This document shows positions 26,898 through 35,150 of a stretch of DNA of 57,300 nt, piece after piece. A model generated the notes under the pieces. It made no database searches, had not been told where the DNA came from, and saw nothing but the letters and a program-made list of their open reading frames with translations. Position numbers and translations under genes: made by a program. The stretch's first letter is position 1. Each line of letters opens with the position of its first letter. The stretch is from Betaproteobacteria bacterium (GTDB lineage Bacteria; Pseudomonadota; Gammaproteobacteria; Burkholderiales; Rhodocyclaceae), in the NCBI GenBank assembly GCA_009780885.1, contig WQZF01000010.1:1-57300 (forward strand), in the 5' to 3' direction.

Positions 26898-28631
26898 ATG
26901 AGTAAAACGATCGAAATCAAGGTCCCCGACATCGGCGATTTCAAGGATGTGCCGATCATCGAGGTCTTCGTCAAGGCAGGCGATACGGTTGCTCTCGACG
27001 ACGCGCTGGTGACGCTGGAATCGGACAAGGCGACGATGGAAGTGCCCGCGACCGTGGCCGGCGTGGTGAAGGAAGTCCGGGTCAATCTCGGCGACCGGGT
27101 TTCCGAAGGCAGCGTGATCGTCACCGTCGAAGCGGGCGCTTCTTCCTCCGCTTCTGCCACCGCTTCTTCCACCACTCCCGCCGAAACGCCTCCCGCCCCG
27201 ACGCCGGCAGCCGCCGCGCAGGGCGAGGCCGATCAGGAATGCGAAATGCTGGTGCTCGGCGCAGGTCCCGGCGGCTATTCCGCCGCCTTCCGCAGCGCCG
27301 ATCTGGGCATGAAAACCGTGCTCGTCGAACGCTATCCAACCCTCGGCGGCGTTTGCCTCAATGTCGGCTGCATTCCGTCGAAGGCGCTGCTGCATGTCGC
27401 CGCAGTCATGGACGAAGCGGCGCATCTGGCGGATTGCGGCGTCGCGTTTTCCGCGCCGGGCGTCGATCTCGACAAGCTGCGCGCGCACAAGGAAAAGGTC
27501 GTCGGCAAGCTCACCGGCGGACTGGCGGGCATGGCAAAAGGGCGCAAGGTCGAGGTGGTGCAGGGCGAAGGCGTTTTTCTCGATCCGCAGCGCATCGAAG
27601 TCACACTGGCCTCCGGCGGAAAGCGCGTGATCCGTTTTCAAAAGGCGATCATCGCCGCCGGTTCGCAGCCGGTGAAACTGCCGTTCATGCCGGAAGACCC
27701 GCGCATCGTCGATTCCACCGGCGCGCTCAAACTGCGCTTCATTCCGGGCAGGATGCTGGTCATCGGCGGCGGCATCATCGGGCTGGAAATGGCGACCGTC
27801 TACGGCGCGCTCGGCGCGAAGATCTCCGTCGTCGAACTGGGGCCGGTGCTCATGCCGGGCGCCGACCGCGATCTGGTCAAGGTCTGGGAAAAACGCAACC
27901 TTCCGCGTTTTGAAAAAGTGCTCCTCAATACCGGCGTCAACGCCGCGAACGCTACCGAAAGCGGCATCGAAGTCACTTATTCCAACGGCGAGAAAGAGTC
28001 TTTCGACCTCGTGCTGGTCGCGGTGGGCCGCGTTCCCAACGGGAAGAAAATCGGGGCCGAAAAGGCGGGCGTGGAAGTCGACGAACGTGGCTTTATCCCG
28101 GTCGATGCGCAGATGCGCACCAACCTCGCGCATATCCACGCGATCGGCGATATCGTCGGCCAGCCGATGCTGGCGCACAAGGCCGTGCATGAGGCGCATG
28201 TCGCCGCCGAAGCCGCCAACGGCGACAAGCGTGTTTTCGACGCCTTGCAGATTCCGTCGGTGGCCTATACCGATCCGGAAGTCGCCTGGACAGGCAAGAC
28301 CGAAGAGCAACTGAAGATTGAGGGCCGCGCCTTTGAAAAGGCGCAATTCCCCTGGGCTGCCAGTGGCCGCGCGATTGCCAACGGACGCGATGAGGGCTTC
28401 ACCAAGCTCCTGTTCGACAAGAAAACGCACCGGCTTCTCGGTGGCGGCATCGTCGGCACGCATGCCGGCGACCTGATCGGCGAAGTCTGCCTCGCGCTCG
28501 AAATGGGTTGCGATCCGACCGACATCGGCCACACGATTCACCCGCATCCGACCCTCTGCGAGTCGATCGGCATGGCGGCGGAAGTGGCCGAAGGCGTCTG
28601 TACCGATCTTCCGCCGCAGAAAAGAAAATGA
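26898..28631 (+). CDS. lpdA: Dihydrolipoyl dehydrogenase with N-terminal lipoyl domain (PDH E3)
   Basis: E3 reoxidises dihydrolipoate with FAD and NAD. This version carries its own lipoyl domain (residues 1-75, Lys44 in TLESDKATMEV), almost a copy of that in aceF, then a Ser/Thr/Ala/Pro linker. The flavoprotein part follows (about 112-577). Its FAD loop is VLGAGPGGYSAAF, and the redox disulfide is in GGVCLNVGCIPSKALLH. The NAD loop is VIGGGIIGLEMA, and HPHPTLCESIG carries the C-terminal active-site His/Glu region. This fused architecture is known from Neisseria and other betaproteobacteria. The stop overlaps the hslO ATG (ATGA). Confidence 0.97.
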   Translation: MSKTIEIKVPDIGDFKDVPIIEVFVKAGDTVALDDALVTLESDKATMEVPATVAGVVKEVRVNLGDRVSEGSVIVTVEAGASSSASATASSTTPAETPPAPTPAAAAQGEADQECEMLVLGAGPGGYSAAFRSADLGMKTVLVERYPTLGGVCLNVGCIPSKALLHVAAVMDEAAHLADCGVAFSAPGVDLDKLRAHKEKVVGKLTGGLAGMAKGRKVEVVQGEGVFLDPQRIEVTLASGGKRVIRFQKAIIAAGSQPVKLPFMPEDPRIVDSTGALKLRFIPGRMLVIGGGIIGLEMATVYGALGAKISVVELGPVLMPGADRDLVKVWEKRNLPRFEKVLLNTGVNAANATESGIEVTYSNGEKESFDLVLVAVGRVPNGKKIGAEKAGVEVDERGFIPVDAQMRTNLAHIHAIGDIVGQPMLAHKAVHEAHVAAEAANGDKRVFDALQIPSVAYTDPEVAWTGKTEEQLKIEGRAFEKAQFPWAASGRAIANGRDEGFTKLLFDKKTHRLLGGGIVGTHAGDLIGEVCLALEMGCDPTDIGHTIHPHPTLCESIGMAAEVAEGVCTDLPPQKRK

Positions 28632-29518
28632 GGCGGCGCTGTGCTCCCGCGAACGAGCGTTCGCGGGAGGATTTTATTTGCGGCTTCCTGTTTCCAGACC
28701 TCGGCATCCGTGGCGCTTTCGTCCGTCTGGGCGACTCCTGGCGCCAGATGCAGGAAGGACGCGCCTATCCGCCGCCAGTGGCGGAATTGCTCGGGGAAAT
28801 GACGGCGGTATCCGTCCTGATCGGCGGCAACCTGAAGCAGCCGGGGCGGCTCGGATTTCAACTGAACGGACAAGGGCCGATCCGGATGTTGCTGATCGAC
28901 TGCACGCGCGAACTCAATCTGCGCGGCATGGCGCGTTTCGCGCCCGAAGCCCTGCCGGAGGGCGCCAGCGCGCGCCAACTGCTCGGACTCTCCGGCGAAG
29001 GCCGTCTCCTGTTGACGCTGGAAACACCCGGACTGCGCGAGCCGTACCGGAGCATGGTGCCGATTGAAGGGGAAACGGTCGCGGCGGTATTCGAGCATTA
29101 TCTGGAGCAATCCGGGCAGCACCCGGCGCGGCTTTGCCTGTTCGCCAACGCGCAATACGCCGCCGGTCTCTTCCTGCAACGCCTGCCGGGCACAGCAGCC
29201 GACAGCGACGGCTGGGACAGGGTGACCCAACTGGCCTCAACGGTACGCGCCGCCGAACTTTTTTCCTGGTCGGCAGAAACATTGCTGACCCGCGTTTTCC
29301 CCGAAGAAGACAAACAACTCTTTGCGCCCCGGCCAGTCCGTTACCACTGCCCGGAAGACCGGGAAAAGGCGCGCGACATCCTGCGTTCGCTGGGCCGCAA
29401 GGAGGTCATGGAAATTCTGGAGAAGGAAGGCGCGGTGCTGATCAAAGATGAAATCGGCAACCATTCCTACCATTTCGACGCCGAAGAGGCGCTGGCGGTG
29501 TTTCCGGTGTTGCATTGA
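28628..29518 (+). CDS. hslO: Hsp33-family chaperone lacking the redox zinc centre
   Basis: Hsp33 is a holdase that is normally switched on when four zinc-bound cysteines (CxC...CxxC) are oxidised. The N-terminal domain is clearly Hsp33-like (GFLFPDLGIRGAFVRLGDSW, then YPPPVAELLGEMTAVSVLI). Length is 296 aa from the ATG that overlaps lpdA. In the C-terminal region only the first cysteine remains: VRYHCPEDREKARDIL has Glu where the second Cys should be. VLIKDEIGNHSYHFD has Lys and Ile where the last CxxC should be. GRKEVMEIL, the helix between them, is conserved. The protein should not bind zinc the usual way and may be constitutively active or differently regulated (inference). Confidence 0.9.
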   Translation: MRRRCAPANERSREDFICGFLFPDLGIRGAFVRLGDSWRQMQEGRAYPPPVAELLGEMTAVSVLIGGNLKQPGRLGFQLNGQGPIRMLLIDCTRELNLRGMARFAPEALPEGASARQLLGLSGEGRLLLTLETPGLREPYRSMVPIEGETVAAVFEHYLEQSGQHPARLCLFANAQYAAGLFLQRLPGTAADSDGWDRVTQLASTVRAAELFSWSAETLLTRVFPEEDKQLFAPRPVRYHCPEDREKARDILRSLGRKEVMEILEKEGAVLIKDEIGNHSYHFDAEEALAVFPVLH

Positions 29519-29540
29519 GCGTGCTTCCGAATCCCCGAAA

Positions 29541-29569
29541 TTGAACAAACCTGACTAATTCGGTAGAAT
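29541..29569 (+). promoter_or_regulatory. Predicted sigma-70 promoter of fixABCX
   Basis: A -35 TTGAAC and a -10 TAGAAT are separated by 17 bp, about 105 nt before fixA. No sigma-54 (GG-N10-GC) element or NifA-type upstream site was noticed, unlike nif-linked fix operons. Confidence 0.6.
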
Positions 29570-29672
29570 TTGAAGCTTTCGCCCGAGGCGGATCCCCCTT
29601 CTTCAACGGACGCGCGGAAATTGTTTTCCGCTGCTTCTTCCTCCATTTAATCCTTTCGGTTTTTTGATCCCC

Positions 29673-30539
29673 ATGCATATTGCGGTCTGTATCAAGCAGG
29701 TTCCCGACAGCGCCCAGATACGGGTGCATCCGGTCACCAACACCATCATGCGCCAGGGTGTTCCGGCGATCATCAATCCTTTCGATCTTTTTGCGCTGGA
29801 AGAAGCCCTGTGTCTCAAGGATCGTTTCGGCGCGCGGGTGACGGTGCTCTCGATGGGCCCCTTGCAAGCCGAGGAGGCGATGAAAAAGGCACTTTCCTTC
29901 GGCGCCGACGAGGCGATTCTTGTAACCGACAAGGTCTTTGCCGGCGCGGACACGCTGGCGACTTCCTACGCGCTGGCCGCCGCGCTGCGCCGCCTGAATG
30001 AAATCGACCCGATCGACATCGTATTTACCGGCAAGCAGACGATCGACGGCGATACCGCACAAGTCGGGCCGGGGCTGGCGATTCGCCTTGGGTTCCAGTT
30101 GCTTTCCTATGTGTCGAGCATCGAGCGGATCGACCCGGAAACCCGGGAAATCATCGTCCATCGCCGCGCCGAGGGTGGCGTGCAGGTACTTTCCTCGCGC
30201 CTGCCGTGCGTGATCACGATGCTTGAGGGAACGAACGAAATGCGCTTCGCTTCGATGCCGGACATGTTCCGCGCCGCGCGTTTCGAGGTGAAGTACTGGA
30301 ACCGCGACGTGGCGGGAATCGAGGACGTCAAGCAGGTTGGCCTGAAAGGCTCGCCGACGGTGGTCAACAAGGTTTATGCGCCGCGTCCGAAAGAAGTGAA
30401 AGCCCAGTTCATTACTGGCGAAACGCCGGGACGGCAGGCCGATGCGCTCGTGGCGAAATTGTTCGCGGATCATCCGGAAGTCGCCTCGGATCTTGTTTCG
30501 CATCTGGCTTTACTGGCCGGGAAGGGAGTATCCAAATGA
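29673..30539 (+). CDS. fixA: Electron-transfer flavoprotein beta subunit FixA
   Basis: This subunit of an ETF receives electrons from NADH and can bifurcate them to quinone and ferredoxin/flavodoxin with FixBCX. The N-terminus HIAVCIKQVPDSAQIRVHP and DLFALEEALCLKD are ETF-beta motifs. FTGKQTIDGDTAQVGPGLA (about residues 113-132) is the AMP/FAD-binding signature. Length is 288 aa. The ATG at 29673 is used; a TTG three codons earlier is possible. The stop overlaps fixB by 4 nt. Confidence 0.93.
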   Translation: MHIAVCIKQVPDSAQIRVHPVTNTIMRQGVPAIINPFDLFALEEALCLKDRFGARVTVLSMGPLQAEEAMKKALSFGADEAILVTDKVFAGADTLATSYALAAALRRLNEIDPIDIVFTGKQTIDGDTAQVGPGLAIRLGFQLLSYVSSIERIDPETREIIVHRRAEGGVQVLSSRLPCVITMLEGTNEMRFASMPDMFRAARFEVKYWNRDVAGIEDVKQVGLKGSPTVVNKVYAPRPKEVKAQFITGETPGRQADALVAKLFADHPEVASDLVSHLALLAGKGVSK

Positions 30540-31714
30540 ACGGCACGGTCGATACCGTAACGGATGCGGCGAGCGCCACGCCGCGCAAAAAGGGCCGGCG
30601 CGTTCAACTCGACGCGCGCTACGCCGCCTACAAGAACGTGTGGGTATTCATCGAGCACGAGCGCGGCGTGTTGCACCCGGTTTCACTCGAGCTGCTCGGC
30701 AAGGGGCGTGCGCTTGCCGATACGCTGGGCGTCGAGCTTGCAGGCGTGGTCATCGGCCCGCCGGGTGGGACGACGCGCGATTTCTGCGCTACGGCCTTTC
30801 ACTATGGCGCCGATCTTTGCTATCTCCTCGCCGACGGGATTTTCACGCATTATCGCAATCAGGCTTATGCGAGGGCGATGACCGATCTGGTCAACACCTT
30901 TCAACCCGAAGTCCTGTTGCTCGGTGCGACGACGCAGGGGCGCGATCTTGCCGGCTCGGTGGCAACCACGCTCTTGACCGGCTTGACCGCCGATTGCACG
31001 GGACTCGAAATTGACCTTGAAGACCGTTCGCTGCTTTCGTCGCGCCCGACCTTCGGCGGCAGCCTGATGTGCACCATCGTCAACCTCAATACCCGCCCGC
31101 AAATGGCGACTGCGCGCCCGCGCGTGTTTCCGGTTCCCGAGCCCGATTTTTCGCGGCAAGGGCGCATCATCGAGCATCAGTTGGCAATGAGCGAGGATGA
31201 GATCGTGACCAAGGTGCTCGATTTCATTCCGGATGAGCGCGCCGACAAACCGCAACTTGCCTTTGCCGATTTCATCGTTTCGGGCGGGCGCGGTATCGGA
31301 TCGCCGGAAAACTTTGAACTCGTGTTCGATCTGGCGCGCACGCTCGGCGCCGAAGTGGGCGCCTCGCGTCCGGTGACGCATGCCGGCTGGGTTGATACGG
31401 AGCGTCAGGTCGGCCAGTCAGGCAAGACCGTGCGCCCCAGGCTCTATATCGCTGCCGGAATTTCGGGCGCCGTGCAGCACCGCGTCGGCATGGAGGGCTC
31501 TGATGTGATCGTTGCGATCAATAATGATACAAACGCGCCGATTTTCGGATTTTCCAATTACGCGCTGGTCGGCAATGCGCTGGAGTTGCTGCCGGCGCTG
31601 ACGGCTTCCTTCAAAAGGCATTTGTCCGCGCTGATGGCCGGGAATCCGACGGGAAATGTGGCAGAAGCAGTAGCACAAGCGGTAGCAGGAGAGCTGCCAG
31701 GAGAAGGAAGATAA
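30536..31714 (+). CDS. fixB: Electron-transfer flavoprotein alpha subunit FixB
   Basis: ETF alpha carries the FAD that shuttles electrons to FixC. The N-terminal ~30 residues are a basic extension. VWVFIEHERGVLHPVSLELLGKGRALADTLG then begins the ETF-alpha fold. The C-terminal FAD domain (about 255-385) shows GAEVGASRPVTHAGWVD, QVGQSGKTVRPRLYIAAGIS and VGMEGSDVIVAINNDTNAPIF, the family signature. Length is 392 aa. It overlaps fixA by 4 nt and its last base is the first of fixC. Confidence 0.94.
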   Translation: MNGTVDTVTDAASATPRKKGRRVQLDARYAAYKNVWVFIEHERGVLHPVSLELLGKGRALADTLGVELAGVVIGPPGGTTRDFCATAFHYGADLCYLLADGIFTHYRNQAYARAMTDLVNTFQPEVLLLGATTQGRDLAGSVATTLLTGLTADCTGLEIDLEDRSLLSSRPTFGGSLMCTIVNLNTRPQMATARPRVFPVPEPDFSRQGRIIEHQLAMSEDEIVTKVLDFIPDERADKPQLAFADFIVSGGRGIGSPENFELVFDLARTLGAEVGASRPVTHAGWVDTERQVGQSGKTVRPRLYIAAGISGAVQHRVGMEGSDVIVAINNDTNAPIFGFSNYALVGNALELLPALTASFKRHLSALMAGNPTGNVAEAVAQAVAGELPGEGR

Positions 31715-33063
31715 TGACAGAAGAATTAAAGGCGGCGGGAAGCGTTTCCGCGAAACTTCCAGCCGAACGCTTCGATGTTATCGTCGTCGGCGCAGGGCCG
31801 GCGGGCAATGCTGCGGCCTATACCCTGGCGAAGTCCGGGCTGTCGGTATTGCAGCTCGAACGCGGGGAATACCCTGGATCGAAGAACGTCCAGGGCGCGA
31901 TTCTCTATTCCAACGCGCTTGAGAAGATCATCCCCGATTTTCGCGATTCGGCGCCGCTCGAACGTCATATTGTCGAGCAACGTTTCTGGCTGCTGGATGA
32001 AAGGTCTTCGCTCACCAGCGCCAATTACCGTTCGGAAGAATTCAACAAACCGCCGTACAACCGCTACACCATCATCCGCGCGCGTTTCGACAAATGGTTT
32101 TCGCAAAAGGTTCAGGAAGCCGGGGCGCTTCTGATTTGCGAAACCACCGTGACCGGGTTGCTGCGCGACAACGCCGGGCGCGTCATCGGAGTGAGCACCG
32201 AGCGCGAAAATGGCGATATTTATGCCGATGTTGTTATTCTTGCCGACGGCGTCAATTCCCTTGTTCCCAGCCGCGCCGGGTTGCGCCCGGAAATCAGGAC
32301 GTGCGACATGGCGCTTGCAGTCAAGGAAGTCCTGTTTCTGCCGAAGGAAACGATCGAACAGCGTTTCAATATCAGCGGCAGCGAGGGCAGTGTTACCGAA
32401 ATTGCTGGAGGCATTACGCATGGAATGCTGGGCACCGCCTTCATCTACACAAACAAGGATTCGCTGGCGATTGGCATCGGCTGCATTCTCGAAGGGATGA
32501 AAAAGCAGCGCGTCACGCCTTCCGAGTTGCTCGAAGGCTTGAAGAATCATCCCATGGTCAAACCCCTGATTGCCGGCAGCGAGATGAAGGAATATTCCGC
32601 CCACATGATCCCCGAAGGCGGCTACAAGACCCTGCCGGAACTCTACGGCGACGGTTGGGTCATCGTCGGCGATTCCGCCGGCTTCGTGAATGCGGTGCAT
32701 CGGGAAGGTTCCAACCTGGCGATGACGACCGGGCGTATCGCGGCCGAGACCATTGCCGCGTTGAAGGCCGCCGGAAAGCCGATGAGCGCCGCCAACCTCG
32801 CCGCGTACAAGGAATCGCTCGATGCCAGCTTCGTGATGGCGGATATGAAAAAATATCAGGACATGCCCGATCTTCTTACAAATCACCCGCAATACCTGGG
32901 CTCCTATCCTTCGTTCATCAGCGGCGCGCTGCATGACTTCCTCACCGTTGACGGGAAATCCAAGGCCGAGAAGCAGCATCAGATTTTCCAGGGCTTGCGC
33001 CAGCAGCGTTCGCTCTGGGGAATGTTGGGAGATGCCTATAAATTCTGGAGAACTTTTAAATGA
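31714..33063 (+). CDS. fixC: ETF-quinone oxidoreductase-like flavoprotein FixC
   Basis: FixC takes electrons from FixAB and passes them to the quinone pool. The Rossmann FAD motif VIVVGAGPAGNAAAYTLAKSG is at about residues 22-42. The middle has DGVNSLVPSRAGL, and the second FAD contact is YGDGWVIVGDSAGFVNAVHREGSN (about 310-333). Length (449 aa) matches FixC and is shorter than ETF-QO, which has a fused ferredoxin; here that part is the separate fixX, overlapping by 4 nt. Confidence 0.94.
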   Translation: MTEELKAAGSVSAKLPAERFDVIVVGAGPAGNAAAYTLAKSGLSVLQLERGEYPGSKNVQGAILYSNALEKIIPDFRDSAPLERHIVEQRFWLLDERSSLTSANYRSEEFNKPPYNRYTIIRARFDKWFSQKVQEAGALLICETTVTGLLRDNAGRVIGVSTERENGDIYADVVILADGVNSLVPSRAGLRPEIRTCDMALAVKEVLFLPKETIEQRFNISGSEGSVTEIAGGITHGMLGTAFIYTNKDSLAIGIGCILEGMKKQRVTPSELLEGLKNHPMVKPLIAGSEMKEYSAHMIPEGGYKTLPELYGDGWVIVGDSAGFVNAVHREGSNLAMTTGRIAAETIAALKAAGKPMSAANLAAYKESLDASFVMADMKKYQDMPDLLTNHPQYLGSYPSFISGALHDFLTVDGKSKAEKQHQIFQGLRQQRSLWGMLGDAYKFWRTFK

Positions 33064-33398
33064 CGAATGCAGAAACGCAGGAAGCGAAGCGGGCAGATGC
33101 GGGAGGCTCGCCCTTTTCCGGAGTCAATGTCGAGGAAAAGCTCTTTCAGAACCGCTATCGCGTCGATGTCGGACGCCCGCACATCAGGATCAGGGAATCT
33201 GCCGTTTGCGAGGATTGCGATTTTAAATCCTGCACCATCTGTTGCCCTGCGGGATGCTGGAGGCTTGAGAGCGGCAAGATCGAACTCGTGACCGACGGTT
33301 GCCTCGAATGCGGCACCTGCCGCATTGTTTGCGACCAGAAGAATGTCGATTGGAATTATCCGCGCGGCGGTTTTGGGATATTGTTCAAATTCGGATGA
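33060..33398 (+). CDS. fixX: Ferredoxin-like protein FixX
   Basis: This is the small iron-sulfur partner of FixC. Cysteines cluster in CEDCDFKSCTICCPAGCW and in GCLECGTCRIVC, consistent with a [4Fe-4S] cluster of the ETF-QO ferredoxin type. The C-terminal WNYPRGGFGILFKFG is diagnostic for FixX. The 112-residue protein has about 25 extra N-terminal residues (Thr/Glu/Lys-rich), so a later start is possible. It ends the fixABCX operon; palindrome D begins 12 nt after the stop. Confidence 0.93.
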   Translation: MTNAETQEAKRADAGGSPFSGVNVEEKLFQNRYRVDVGRPHIRIRESAVCEDCDFKSCTICCPAGCWRLESGKIELVTDGCLECGTCRIVCDQKNVDWNYPRGGFGILFKFG

Positions 33399-33409
33399 TG
33401 TTTTCTAAA

Positions 33410-33477
33410 TTAGACTAAAGAATTCATTCTTCAACATTCCTACAGTAGCGGAACATTATTTAAGTAATTTAGAAAAT
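33410..33477 (+). repeat. AT-rich palindromic element, copy D
   Basis: The arms TTTTCTAAATTAGACTAAAG and TTATTTAAGTAATTTAGAAA enclose CTACAGTAGCGG. It lies between fixX and the beta-propeller gene, both on the plus strand. It could double as the fix operon terminator. Confidence 0.88.
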
Positions 33478-33561
33478 CTCCCACAAAAAAGCAGATATAC
33501 ATAGCTTGGAGTCAAGCCCTGCGAATCCCAACATCGCCATATCACCATCAGGGAGAGCAGA

Positions 33562-35097
33562 ATGGCGGGCAAGTTTTCAATCAAGGCGGCAGGCGGTTTT
33601 CCACTGACATCGGGCTTGACCGCCTGCCCGGTCTTTTCCGGCGACGGGCGATTCCTGGCGGTATTGATGCCGCCGACGCGCCGGATTGGCGTCTGGGATG
33701 CGGTTTCGCAGACTCAGGTTGTGGTCGGGAAATCTTCCTTTCCGAATCCCTGGGGATTGACGATCAACCACGACGGCAGCCGCGTTGCTGTGCGCAGCGA
33801 TAACCGGATGGATGTGCTGGAGGTTCCCTCCGGCAGGATCATTCGCTCAATCAAGAAAAAGAATTACGCTGAAGGCGACCATCAGCAGTTGAATGCCCAG
33901 GGCAATCTTCTTTTCGATGCCTCGAATGGGGTTGAAGCCGGTTTCATGATCTGGGATGTCGACAACGGCAAATGCCTGGAACGTCATCCTTTCGACGGCG
34001 AAAGCTACATGGTGACGGCGATCAGCCGTTCCCGTGACGATCGGGTTCTTGTCTGCCTGAATGCCAAGGCGGAAGCCGAAGCCAGGGGGATGAGGGATGA
34101 ACTGTGGCTGCATGATGGCCAGAAGATAGAGCGGATCGAGCTGGATCTGTTTGCTTGTACCGCCGCAATTTCGCCTGACGGGGAGAAGATTTTCGTGGCC
34201 GGACAACGCAGGCCAAACGCTGATGCCGTCTTTCGACTGATCGATCCTCACGGCAAGATCCTGGTCGAGAAGGAAATGGGCAGCGAACGCACATTCCCGG
34301 TGAGAGTTCCACACTGGAAGCCGGATGGAACAGCGATTGCATGGAAAGCGGCTTGCGAAAATACGATATGGTTGCTGGACGCGGAAAGCCTGGAACTCAC
34401 GGAGACATGGTTATGGTCGAGCATTTCCGTGGCATTCGGGCAGGACGATCTGGTGGCGGTGGCAGGGGACAAGGGCGTTGTCCTGCCGCATCGGGCGCTT
34501 GCCCAGGCTGCCGAGGAAATCGGGGAGCCCGCCAAGATCATGGCCGAACGCCGGCAGCGCGCCTATAGCCGGGTTGTCGAACTGCGCAAAGCCTCTCCGC
34601 CGCGCGTTGCAATATTTCAGCATGAGGGGAAACTGCGCATCGAAGCTGAGCGGCTGATCGGGCCTTTCCGTTATTTGCCTGCGCCGGAGGAGTTTTGCGA
34701 GCTGGCAGACAGCAGCGATTTGTCCTGTATCGCTCAGGCCGCGCGTCGGGCATTGGCTGAATTTCGGCTTGTCTGCCTTGATGCGCGCGAAGCCTGGTTA
34801 TGGAATCCGGCAGAAGAAGCCGGACGACTCAGGCAGTCGGGCGTCTCGGAAGAGATGATCCCGCAGGTGCGCTATCTGTGTGGCCTGCCGCCCTTCGTCA
34901 ATCCTGCTGTCCCGCCTGGCAGCCGCTATCTGTTCCTGACCCATCATGAAGGTCTGCTGGAGTTATGGCCTGCCCTTGCAACAAGGGAAGGGGAATTTCA
35001 TGAGCGCGACTGGCCGCATATTGTCGTGGCGGATACGATCAGCGATGAGGCATTGGGCCAGGCAATACTGGACGGGTTGCGCCAATGCACGCACTGA
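33562..35097 (+). CDS. Uncharacterised beta-propeller-like (WD40-type) protein
   Basis: The ATG follows AGGGAGAGCAG. The 511-residue product has no signal peptide. Residues ~20-320 contain repeated blade-like units of the form hydrophobic-SGDGRFLAVL, NHDGSRVAV, SPDGEKIFVAG and KPDGTAIAW, each followed by a Trp or Leu strand (IGVWDA, FMIWDV). This suggests a six- or seven-bladed propeller. The C-terminal ~190 residues are alpha-rich, with AAEEIGEPAKIMAERRQRAYSRV and a terminal segment mentioning LWNPAEEAGRLRQSG; I do not recognise them. It is probably cytoplasmic. It stands alone between the fix operon and the convergent phosphoesterase gene. Confidence 0.75.
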   Translation: MAGKFSIKAAGGFPLTSGLTACPVFSGDGRFLAVLMPPTRRIGVWDAVSQTQVVVGKSSFPNPWGLTINHDGSRVAVRSDNRMDVLEVPSGRIIRSIKKKNYAEGDHQQLNAQGNLLFDASNGVEAGFMIWDVDNGKCLERHPFDGESYMVTAISRSRDDRVLVCLNAKAEAEARGMRDELWLHDGQKIERIELDLFACTAAISPDGEKIFVAGQRRPNADAVFRLIDPHGKILVEKEMGSERTFPVRVPHWKPDGTAIAWKAACENTIWLLDAESLELTETWLWSSISVAFGQDDLVAVAGDKGVVLPHRALAQAAEEIGEPAKIMAERRQRAYSRVVELRKASPPRVAIFQHEGKLRIEAERLIGPFRYLPAPEEFCELADSSDLSCIAQAARRALAEFRLVCLDAREAWLWNPAEEAGRLRQSGVSEEMIPQVRYLCGLPPFVNPAVPPGSRYLFLTHHEGLLELWPALATREGEFHERDWPHIVVADTISDEALGQAILDGLRQCTH

Positions 35098-35150
35098 AAA
35101 AGGGATAACAGGCAGTGGCGCAGGGAACGCCACCTTCGGCGTCCCGTGTA

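Noticed and set aside
29664-29672. TTG start for fixA three codons upstream
   Set aside because: ETF-beta proteins normally begin at the ATG (MHIAVCIKQVP), and no ribosome-binding site favours the TTG.
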